Shown here: in pieces, positions 21,801 to 33,800 of the stretch
How positions within the stretch are numbered: position 1 is the first letter of the stretch
Layout of the letters: each line of letters starts with the position of its first letter
DNA from: Candidula unifasciata
Taxonomy: Eukaryota > Mollusca > Gastropoda > Stylommatophora > Geomitridae
Reading direction: 5' to 3'
NCBI GenBank assembly: GCA_905116865.2
Contig: CAJHNH020000488.1
Coordinates: forward strand, 20,001 to 84,000
DNA length: 64,000 bases
The notes under the pieces: generated by a model
What the model was told of the DNA's origin: nothing
The model's database searches: none
Seen by the model: the letters and a program-made list of their open reading frames with translations, nothing else
Translations under genes and position numbers: made by a program

Positions 21801-24800
21801 ATGTATATTTGTAAGAGAGGGGGTATGTATGTATATATGTAAGAGAGGGGGTGTGTTGGTATATATGTAAGAGAGGGGGTATGTTGGTATATATGTAAGA
21901 GAGGGGGTATGTATGTATATGTGTAAGAGAGGGAGTATAAATGTACATGTGTATATATGTAAGAGAGGGAGTATAAATATACATGTGTATATATGTAAGA
22001 GAGGGAGTATAAATGTACATGTATATATATGTAAGAGAGGGAGTATATATGTACATGTGTGTGTGTGTGAGAAAGTCAGGGAGCACACACTAAAATCGTT
22101 GTTTTCATGCTGTTTCAGAACCGGATGTTGGAATGCCAATTCAAGATGCTCTCAGATACTTTCACCATCTGATTGAAGGAGTTGTGAGTTATCATTTTTT
22201 TTTTTAATTCTACTGAGACACAGTCATAGCATTCTGGTTATAAGGCTTTATCATCATCACCATTATCAGTTTCCACTTTTGCCTTGTGGGGAGGAACAGG
22301 TTGTGATCCATTGCTGGATGGGCAGCAATGGCTACTGTCATTCCAGTCAATGAAGAAACTCTTTAATGTCATCAATCCATCTTCTCCTAAGAAGCCTCAT
22401 GCTTTTACTTCAGATCTTTTCATGTGTAGCACATACGTTGCTACTGGCTGCATTCTTACTAAATGAGCAAACCATTTGATCTTCTGTTTCTCAATAAATT
22501 TGCTGCATGGTGTTGTTCCTACAATCTGTCTGATAATATCCTTTCTAACTGTGTCTTGGATGGTTAAGTTGGCGGCTTTTCTCAGACATCTCATTTCACA
22601 GGTGTTAGTTTTACATAGGTTAGTCTTTGATAATGTCCAAGTCTGGCACTTGTAGCACAGTGTTGGTATGAATATGCAGTTTATAAACTGTTTCTTGGTG
22701 CTCATACTTATGTTTGGATGTCCTAATAATGGTGCCAGTTGGTATGTAAGTGTGCTGCCTTGTTGGAATCTTGTTTCTTTTTCTTGATCTTTTTTCCCAT
22801 CCTCCGAGAATATACTTCCTAGATATTTAAATTCTTTAACTTGCTTCAGGCAGGTACTAACTATTCAGCCTGATACGTAGCGGACTAGGAATTCTGCTCA
22901 CCTGCATTACTTCAGTTTTGGTAGTATTTATTTTCATGTTATACTTTCTGCATGTTGAACTTAGCAAATGTACTTCAGACTTTATGGCAAATATTAAGCC
23001 ACACAGACTTCTGGAAATATTGCACACGCAGACAATGCATCACTATACAGTTTGAATCAACATTTATTATTTGTCTTGCACCAGAAACCATTTGGAGAAG
23101 AAATCCAGGTTCTTGATTAATATCCTACCTCAGGTGACGTCACAGGACAATTCAACTTTTTAGAGGGTGGTGAGACCGGGTTTCCCAGCTTTCTGATGCT
23201 TTTAACAACCTTAAAACATCTACAACTGGCCCTTACTCCAACCCACCTACGTCCCACGAGAGAGTGCAGCCTAGATCCCACGACTGCATGCAGCCTAGGT
23301 CCCACGACTGCATGCAGCCTGTCTACCACCCCCTGAATTATTTGACTGTCCCGTGACCTGTGGATATTCCCTGTTTGGGGTAGGATATTAATAAAGCACC
23401 AAAATCCAAGCTTTAAAAAATAATACCAGGAAAAGCTTGTGGAGATGGTTCCTTGTTTATTAATTGACTTTGTTGTTTAAATGCTGTTACAGGAATACTT
23501 GCACGGCCGCGGCGTCTGCCACAGAGACCTCAAGCCTGAGAATCTCTTACTGGATGAAAATGGTATGTGGCTTAAAATGGGTTTTGTTTGATGATGATGA
23601 TGATGATTGGATGGTGATGATGTGTGAGTTTTGTTGGATGGGGATGATATATGGGTTTTGTTGGATGGGGATGATATGTGGGTTTTGTTGGATGGGGATG
23701 ATTTGTGGGTTTTGTTGGATGGGGATGATATGTGGGTTTTGTTGGATGGGGATGATATGTGGGTTTTGTTGGATGGGGATGATTTGTGGGTTTTGTTGGA
23801 TGGGGATGATTTGTGGGTTTTGTTGGATGGGGATGATTTGTGGGTTTTGTTGGATGGGGATGATTTGTGGGTTTTGTTGGATGGGGATGATTTGTGGGTT
23901 TTGTTGGATGGGGATGATATGTGGGTTTTGTTGGATGGGGATGATTTGTGGGTTTTGTTGGATGGGGATGATTTGTGGGTTTTGTTGGATGGGGATGATT
24001 TGTGGGTTTTGTTGGATGGGGATGATATGTGGGTTTGTTGGATGGGGATGATATGGGGGTTTTGTTGGATGGGGATGATATGTGAGTTTTGTTGGATGAG
24101 AATATGTGAATTTTGTTGGATGAATGGTATGTGGGTTCTGTAGGATGAGAATGATATGTGTTTTGTTGGATGAGAATATGTGAAATTTGTTGGATGGGAA
24201 TAGTATGTGGGTTCTGTTGGATGAGAATGATATGTGTTTTGTTGGATGAGAATATGTGAATTTTGTTGAATGGGAATGGAAGTTGGTTTTATTAGATGAG
24301 GATCGTACGTGGGTTTTGTTGGATGAGAATATCATACAATCAGTGTGTGTGCGTGTATTGTGTGCACATGTGTCTAGTGTATTTGTCAATGGGTGTCTTT
24401 GTCTGAGTCTCTATGTGTGTGTGTGTGTGCCTCTCTGATGTGTGTATGTGTCTGCATTTCAGAGTATATGTCTGTGTGTGCTGTTTATATGTGTCTGTGT
24501 GTGTATTTCTATGTGTTTTTCTGAGTGTGTGTGGTTGTCTGTGTCTGAATTTCTGTATGAATGTCTCTGTGGGTGTCAGTATGTGTTTGTCTGCATGTTT
24601 GTCTGTATTTTTGTGTGTGTTTAACTACGTGTGTCTGTATGTATGTGCATGTTTGTGTGTGTCAGTGTGTGAGCATATATGTAAAAGTGTCTCTCTGTGT
24701 GTCTTTATATGTATGTGTGTGTGTGTGTGTTTTTGTCTGTGGGAGTATCCGTGTGTGCATGTGTGTGTCCCATGCATGCCTGTATGTAGGCCCATGTGTG

Positions 24801-27800
24801 TGTTTGTGTAAGTGAGTGGGTGTATGTATGTGGGTGTGTGTATGCACACGCATGTTTTTGCATGCACTTTACAACTCATGCTTTTGTGTTCTTTTATAAT
24901 ATTCATAATATGCATATCATCATATGATTATAACATGCTTTATTAGTAAAATACAACTGCTGTGCCAAAGATGACTGGAAGGGCCGAATGTAAGACTGGC
25001 CTGCGTGCCTAATTGGGACCCTCTGAAAAAAAAGTTTGTTCGTTCGTTCTCTTTCAGTCTGCGATGTTAATTAACATCATCATCATCATCCTGTAAGACT
25101 GTATACTGTTGGGTGACCGGTTGCTGTTGACTGTTTAATTAGCTGCCTCCACCTTTGGTGTTCAGTTGCAAGGGATTTCATGGTTGTATTTGATTTGATT
25201 CAATAACCGACATCACAGCACTCGGGGTATTCATGGTTGTATTATACCCAAGGCCTGTCCAATCAGTCAAGTTCTGTATCCAGTTCTTTCTTGGTCTGGC
25301 TCTTTTCCTCTTCTTCTCTACTGAGCCCTGTAAAAAAAAAATTATTGAGAGGCTGTTAGATCTTATTACATTTCCATACCATTGCATTTTTTGTCTTTTC
25401 ACTGTAGTTAAAAGAGGTTCATAGTTATCCATGTGTTGGGTAATTACATGGCAAACTTCGTCATTTTGATGTGGTCTCTGTATGATATGCCATTAATTTT
25501 GAAAGACTCATATTCACAGCTTGTAGCTTCTCTGTTAATTAACATTAATTGATATTTTGTTTTTAAATCTTTCCCGAGCAGATGTGCTTCAGATTACTGA
25601 CTTTGGAATGGCTACAGTGTTCAGGTATCAGGGTCAGGAGAGGGAACTCTGTCGCATGTGTGGTACGAAACCTTACACAGCACCAGAGGTTCTCAAAGGT
25701 GCACCCTACAGGGCTGAACCTGCAGATGTGTGGTCATGTGGCATCGTTTTAGTCACTCTTATTGCTGGGGGTAAGAAAGGCTTCTTGTAGTCTATACATT
25801 TCTGGCTTTATTATCCTTCTAGGATAACTGGCAATTCTGGATCTAATTTAGAAGTTTACTTTAAACCAGTCGTGTAAAACTAGTTACCCCTAGGACCATT
25901 TGGGTCACATTTGTGTTGTCTTAAGGGCCACTCGTGATAATTAATTAAAGTCATTTAAAAAACATTATTGCAGAAAATGTTTATTGTGGGCCGCAGATGT
26001 GATGGTACAGGGCTGCATACGGCCAGTGTGCTAAATGTATGACATACCTGCTTTAAACCCTTTTTCCTTGGATGCTTGTGCAGCCTGCTTTGTTCCAAAC
26101 GTAATGGTTTTAACCTTTCCTATTGGATAAACAAAAACAAGGCAGGTCGAGGTAGAGATCATGATGCATGGGCAACATGTGATCTCTATAAAGCTGCCCA
26201 AGCTTTGTGCTAAGTTACATGCAGGTGGGTCTTGCTAGTCACACTCATCATCCATGGGAAGTATTTCCTGTGCCCCTCTGTAGTACATTATGACACTATC
26301 TGACTTTTCAGTCGGAGCCCTTCGCAACATAAAACCACAACAGCAACAAAGGGCAAACTGGTCCATTTTGTGTGTGTGCCGATTTTTGTTTTATGTTTGT
26401 GCGTTGTTCTCTTTCTCCCTTTTGTTTGGTCACTGTTCTGTGGATGCATTTCTGGGTATTAGCTAAGCTGCAGTCCCCCTAGTTTTTATCACTTTTAGGT
26501 TGTGTTAACCTTATAGCCTATCTGTGTTAGCCTTGGAGCCTGGCTGTGTTAACCTTGGAGCCTGGCTGTGTTAACCTTGGAGCCTGGCTGTGTTAACCTT
26601 GGAGCCTGGCTGTGTTAACCTTGGAGCCTGGCTGTGTTAACTTTGGAGCCTGACTGTGTTAGCCTTGGAGCCTGGCTGTGTTAACATTGGAGCCCATGTT
26701 AATTATCTAACTAGGTCTTCATATAGAATTGAACCCTGAACCTTTAGGTTCACATGCAGGCCATTTGGTCACTGTAGCCATGGCTACCCACCACTCTTGT
26801 TCTTCTTTTCTCCTACTGCTTATGCAGCAAAGGATTACAGAGAGTAGTTAGATATAGTTTCCTGTCTTTTGCTGGTTGCCTAGCTTGTGTTAATGTCATA
26901 ATGCATATCTGTAGTGTCCCTTTTACTTTCTCTGCCCATCCATTTCTTGGTTGACCTCTTGACTTGTAGCCTGCTGTTCTCGTAGAGTACCCTCTAGCTG
27001 CTTGCCAATTTTGTTCCATTCAAATCAGATGACAAACCATTTGATTCTTTGATGTCCTGTAAATCATTTACTTACCTACCACTGTTCTTACTCCTTCATT
27101 GGTCTCTTTTTGACCACTCTTGTTATCATTTGTAAAGTTTCCGTCTCATTGACATGAAAATGTATTGATACAAACATAATTAAATGCACTGTTCTTTGTT
27201 TCAATTGTTAAAACATATTTCTGTTGTTCAGAACTTCCTTGGGATGCCCCGGTTCAGAGAGACAAGATGTACAGGGCCTGGAAGGAATGCTGCATCACCA
27301 GCACACCCTGGAACAAGATCAACACACTGGCTCTCTGTAAGCACCGTCTTAGGTCTCCTTTCTGTATCCTACTTATAGCAACATGCAGAAGAGTCAGGGT
27401 AGCGGCGGCAGCAGTTCAAAGCAGACAGATCAGAAAACACCTTGAGCTGGATTCCCAAACTCACGCAGCCAAAAATCCCATGCCCACACGTCCGGGACAA
27501 GATGACAGTGGTCATTATTGTGTTGTCTTAACCACCACTACTTATACGTAAAGAGAATGGAATAAGTGCATTGTTTGTAGTTAATGGGATGCAAAAGTAA
27601 CAAAGGAAGTCCTGTTTTTTTCTAGATTTTTTCGGAGTTTCATGCATCTGAGCTTAAACCGTCCCGGAAATATGTATATCCCATTGTATTCCCTACAGCC
27701 ATTTATCATCATTGACTATGGTCAGGGCCTCCTCACTGTCAGCAAACCCCAGTGCGAAAGACTGGACCGACTACAGAGTGAGGCCATGGGACTATACTCA

Positions 27801-30800
27801 GCTGCAGAGAAGACACAATGTCGCACAGGTCAAGGCGTACATGAGGATATTAGCAGTTGTTAATCGCCCACTGCACAAAGCTATACACGACACCGAAAGA
27901 AGGGGTCTCAAAAGAGCCTCTCCTGGATGGCCTAGGTTAAAGATTCAATCCAGCAGGTATGTGACCTAGACAAATTCAGTCACCGGAAAGAATAGACGAA
28001 TACCCCAGTAGACATGTGCTGCATCTCTAAGGTTGTCATCACACTGGAAAGGTATGCAGGGATCAGATTCCTGCGGCCTTAGACACAGGTAAGGGCACTG
28101 ACAGATCAGCATTCACACCCAGAAGACATCATCTACACAGATGGATCCATGAAGCGCGGTTCAAGGTCAGGATGGGCATACACAGCGCAAAAACAATGGG
28201 AAAATCTGTAAAAGAGGACAGCGCCGCTAACCAGACAACCACATCAAGCATGACCATGGAGAAAGCCGCTGCTTCTAGAGCTTTAGCATGGGTATCCGAG
28301 CACAGGCAGTAATTGTATCAGACTCCATGAACATGCTTCAAAAGATAGCAACTGGCGCTGTTCCCTGCATGGGCAGAAGGCATTCGAAAATCGCACTTAA
28401 CCTCCTTCACCTGGTCATGTGGGCGTAAAGGGAAATGAGCGAGCAGACCAACTGGCAAGCATTGCACTAAGGCATGTGGGAAGAGGCATGGTCAGAGCAG
28501 ATATCGAAAACGCTGCACGAACTGGGCTAGTGGATAATAATGAATCGCAGACATTAACACGATTGCGTGACATGGAAGTAAAGCATGGTGAAGCACGTCT
28601 GTGCCATCTTTGAGGCCGAGACAGAATACAATATGACCAACTTCTCATGGCAACAATTAGTAGAAGTGCCTTGGAGTGGCTGCTGCATCGGAGGACTGAG
28701 CGCTCATGAGAAGGCCCAGTGTGCAGCGACGTCAATTGGGATAACATAACATAACTTCATCATCAGTTGTATATCCCACTGTATTCTTTACAACCCTTAA
28801 TCTTCATCGTCAGTTGTATATCCCACTGTATTCTTTACAACCCTTAATCTTCATCGTCAGTTGTATGTCCCTTTTGTATTCCCCACAGGCCTTTATTTTC
28901 ATCGTCAGTTATATGTCCTATTGTATTCCCCGCAGGCCTTTATCTTCATCGTCAGTTATATGTCCTATTGTATTACCCACAACCCTTTATCTTCATTGTC
29001 AGTTATATGTCCTATTGTTAGTTAGTTAGTTGGGTTATCATCATTGCACTCCGGACATGTCCATAGGTGCTCAGATCCTCCCCTCAGTATGAATCCCAAC
29101 GTCCGATGGCTAATAGTACCAGTTCTATGTTGATTAACAAGTCTTCTGACGTGTCCGGTGTGCGTCTCGTTTTTTGCTGTGCCGATCTTAATTCCCAAGT
29201 CTACCATTCTGGCGAGTGATGTGGATTCACTGCCACCAAAGTCCTCTATTCTTCCCATTTCTCTGAGGGCATTGATAATATCAGCATGATCCATAGGCTG
29301 ACCGTCGGTAGTGATAGCGGATCCAGCCAACCTGTCAGCTCTTTCATTTCCATCGACGCCTGCGTGTCCCGGAACAAAAATAAAGGTGACTCCTCGCACA
29401 GTGGACTTCTGAATTGATTCAAGCCATTGTCTTCGCACTGAACCTGCCTGAACCCTCCGGATCATACTCATTGAATCACTGAGTATACATATGCGGGTGT
29501 ATTTTTGTGTTTCAAGCCAGGCAAACGCTTGCGTCACTGCCATCACCTCCATCGTCATGCTGCTGGTTGTCATGGAGAAGGCGCCGTTGGCTTCTTTGAC
29601 TGTTCTGCCCGCTGAGCGTGCTGTAAATGCCCATGCGCTTCTTCTTTGGCGTATAACGGATCCGTCTGTATAGATTAGTGCATCTGCTTCGTCTGAATTT
29701 TCACCGATGAGAGCGTTGACTTCTGCATTAACAGCAACAGAATTCTCTTCTCTACATCGCCTGTTGAGTGTGACAATACAGGAAAATGTACAAATAAACG
29801 CCTGAGGCACAGGTATCCATTCTGCACCAGGTATGATGTCGGTTAGGCTGCATATTTGCCTAATAACATCTTCTGCCCGACCTAGCCACGATTTTCCCCT
29901 CTTCAGTCTGTCGCCCACTAAAAAGCGCTTGATGCAGTGGGTGTTTCTTATCAGCACATATTTTGAGGTATGCCCGAGCCCTCCACATCCTGATCCTTTG
30001 GTTCATTGTTGGAAAGTCAAGTAGATACCTCATTGCTCCACAGGATGTGTCTCTTGTACATCCCAAAATAATACACATGGCTTCATTTTGCACCTTCTCG
30101 AGTTGTTCAATCTGGGTAGCACTGACAGTGAGGATGGCCAGAGCGTATTCAATGGGGGAAAGGACCAGACTGTAGAATAGAAGCACCAGCAGTCTTTGCT
30201 CGATATTGGAAGCAGCCATAATCCTCATTGCAGATAGACCTTTGCGTGCTTTTGTTATCACATGGTCAACGTGTTCCCTGAATGACAAGCTGCGATCGAA
30301 CCTCACCCCGAGAAACGTCATAACGTTGGTTCTGATCAATACATAATCACGCATTTTCACTTCTGGTAAGTCCGACTTGACAATGTGATTGTTCAAAGAG
30401 AACCATGACACTGATGCCTTCGAGGGATTGACATAGGCATTGGAACCATCACACCAGGCGGCAATTCGATCGAGTTCTTTGTGCATTGTATGTCCCTTTT
30501 GTATTCCCCACAACCCTTTATCTTCATCGTCAGTTATATGTCCTTTTGTATTCCCCACAGGCCTTTATTTTCATCATCAGTTGTATGTCCTTTTGTATTC
30601 CCCACAACCCTTTATCTTCATCGTCAGTTATATGTCCTTTTGTATTCCCCACAGGCCTTTATTTTCATCATCAGTTGTATGTCCCTTTTGTATTCCCCAC
30701 AACCCTTTATCTTCATCGTCAGTTATATGTCCTTTTGTATTCCCCACAGGCCTTTATTTTCATCTTCAGTTGTATGTCCCATCGTATTTCCCACAGCTCT

Positions 30801-33800
30801 TTATCATCATTACCATCATCAACCGCTCTACATTAACTAATTTATTCTCCGCTACCCTTCATCATCATCAGATGCTCTATATTTCCCAGTGTGTTTTCTA
30901 GTGTATTCTATATCATCATCATCAACAGCATCAGCTGCTCTATATTTCCCAGTGTATTCTTTGTCATCATCATCATCAGCTGCTATATATTTTCCACTTA
31001 TTCCCCTCAGCTTTGTGTCGAGCAGTTCTGGTGGAAAACCCAAAGAGACGTTACACACTACCACAAATCAAGAAACATCAGTTTTACAATAAATTGTTTG
31101 CACTGAAAGAAGGCAAGTATAGCTGCATTTAAAATATCTCTTCCTGTCGTTGTTGACACTTTGAGACTCTCATTCACAAGATGGCTTCAGTAAGAATATC
31201 TGTTTATGTCCTCTCAATATCGTGGTTTATTTAACCCTGTAGCTTTGAGAAGCCGCAGGACTGACTCTTCCAGTTTATCTGACTCCCATTAATGTCACTT
31301 AAATGACTTTTCTAGAGAGAGAGATGCAGACTTTACGCTATTGGCTGTGTTCACAACTGCACAGTGATAAGAAGGTCATGATATGAATATGTTTACTAAA
31401 AAAAGCATCAAGGGTGTTTTCTTGTACTCTATTAAAACCATTGTTGATATAATAATTAGTCTAACAAGTCATCAAAGAACAACAAATGAAGTGGTTTGAA
31501 CACCTAACAAGAATGCCCTGGTACTATTTGCCAGCGAGCCACACTAAAACGTTACAACGGGTATAGAGCGAGTGGAACCTCAGAAAAGATGGAGTGATGG
31601 CATTAAGAACAGCCTTACAGAAATGAACATCAGTCTTAATAGTGCTCTTGACAGAGCTCATCAACGAATATTACATCCGCCCCCGACATTTCACTGAGGA
31701 ACAAGGTGGAAGAGAAGAAGAAGTTCCTGTTGCATCAGCGTTAGAGGTGGCTGGGTCACAGCATGGATGTCCAAAAACATATTTCTTCATCCTTCTTCAG
31801 CTGTACATTTAGTGCATTTACATATGGCTGTGTAATGTGGACCTTAGCAGGCGTTTGAAGTGAGATCTTTCCGAAAAATGCTTTGCATATCATAGAGAGA
31901 CCACATCACAAATGAGGAGGTTCACAGAAAAATTACCCATCACATAGGCAACTCTGAACCTCTTTTAACTGCAGTGAAAAGATGGAAAATGCCATGGTTC
32001 GGACATGTAATATAATCTAACAGCCTCTCAAAAACAATACTACAGGGCCCAGGATAGAACAAGAGGTAGACCAAGAAAGAACTGGATACAAAACTTGCCT
32101 TGAGCATGCAACTATGAAGTCCATTGTTCTGACTGTAAAAGATTGAAGTAGGTGATCAGCGACAGGGCAATGATGATGATGATACTGTAGTGTTTATCTA
32201 ATTGGACCTCTATGAATACTGTAGTGTTTATGTAATTGGACCTTTACATATGCTGTAGTGTTGATCTAATTGGTCATTTAGGTATACTGTAGTGATGATA
32301 TAATTGGACCTTTACATAAACTGTAGTTAAAGATTTGATCTATCACGGTGTTCTGTCATTTTGTGTGTTTCTGTTGAAATGTTTATCAGTGTATTGTGTA
32401 ATTTTATGAGACCAAAGTATGTAATCTACCTTTTCCTACTTGCAGTTCCCTGATGTTTGCTATTTCACCCAATTTTTTTTTAAAATTCATACAGAAGGTG
32501 ATAATGTCTGTAACTCTCCAGCTGGACACCCATCCAAGAGACGGAAAACTTCAGTTCTGGATGACAGCATGCGTTTATCATCCCCTCCTGGGTAGGTGAC
32601 ATAAGTTAATCATGTAGGCAGACACAGTCTGTCTGCTGGGTGGGCACGTAGCTGACAGACATGGGATATCCTGCTTGGGCACTTGTCTGACAGGCATGGG
32701 ACATCCTTGGTGGACACCTATGGGACATCCTGCTTGGGCACTTGTCTGACAGACATGGGACATCCTGGATGGACACCTATGGGACATCCTGCTTGGGCAC
32801 TTGTCTTGTCTGACAGACATGGGACATCCTGGGTGGGCACCTATGGGACATCCTGCTTGGGCACTTGTCTTGTCTGACAGACATGGGACATCCTGGGTGG
32901 ACACCTATGGGACATCTTGCTTGGGCACCTGTATGACAGACATGGGACATCCTGGGTGGACACCTATGGGACATCCTGCTTGGGCACATGTCTGACAGAC
33001 ATGGGACATCCTGGGTGGACACTTATGGGACATGCTGCTTGGGCACTTGTCTGACAGACATGGGACATCCTGGATGGACACCTCTGGGACATCTTGCTTG
33101 GGCACTTGTCTGACAGACATGGGACATCCTGCTTGGGCACCTGTCTGACAGACATGGGACATCCTGAGTGGACACCTATGGGACATCCTGCTTGGGCACC
33201 TGTCTGACAGACATGGGACATCCTGGGTGGACACCTATGGGACATCTTGCTTGGGCACTTGTATGACAGACATAGGACATCCTGCTTGGGCACTTGTCTG
33301 ACAGACATGGGGGCATCCTGCTTGGGCACTTGTCTGACAGACATGGGACATCCTGCTTGGGCACTTGTCTGACAGACATGGGACATCCTGCTTGGGCACT
33401 TGTCTGACAGACATGGGACATCCTGGGTGGACACCTATGGGACATCTTGCTTGGGCACTTGTCTGACAGACATGGGACATCCTGCTTGGGCACCTGTCTG
33501 ACAGACATGAGACATCCTGGGTGGACACCTATGGGACATCTTGCTTGGGCACTTGTCTGACAGACATGGGACATCCTGCTTGGGCACTTGTCTGACAGAC
33601 ATGGGACATCCTGGGTGGACACCTATGGGACATTTTGCGTGGGCACTTGTCTGACAGACATCCTGGACACAACCTCTATGACAAATGTGAGGCCCTACAG
33701 CTTGATCATAGTAGACCCTACTGATTGATCAGAGTTGATCCTTACTGATTAATCAGAGTTGATCCTTACTGATTGATCAGAGTTGATCCTTACTGATTGA

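Larger units (their letters stand above)
19623..22118 (+). other. CHEK1 intron 3
   Basis: Contains GAA-tailed repeat fragments (19,690-19,800 and 20,260-20,410), an impure CA-rich tract (19,985-20,255), a hAT element (20,599-21,103) and a 24-bp minisatellite that stops about 50 bases before exon 4. Confidence 0.85.
27660..30990. repeat. ~47-bp minisatellite in CHEK1 intron 7, interrupted by two LINE fragments
   Basis: Units of 'cccacaaccctttatcttca' plus 'tcgtcagttatatgtccttt' plus 'tgtattc' occur at 27,668-27,711, 28,755-29,018 and 30,488-30,800. Diverged units run on to the exon 8 acceptor. Each unit includes a TGTATTCCCCACAG stretch that looks like a splice acceptor and resembles the real one (TTATTCCCCTCAG). 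Confidence 0.85.

Noticed and set aside
21021..22139. 372- and 326-codon minus frames
   Set aside because: They read through the 24-bp minisatellite in CHEK1 intron 3 and part of a hAT element.
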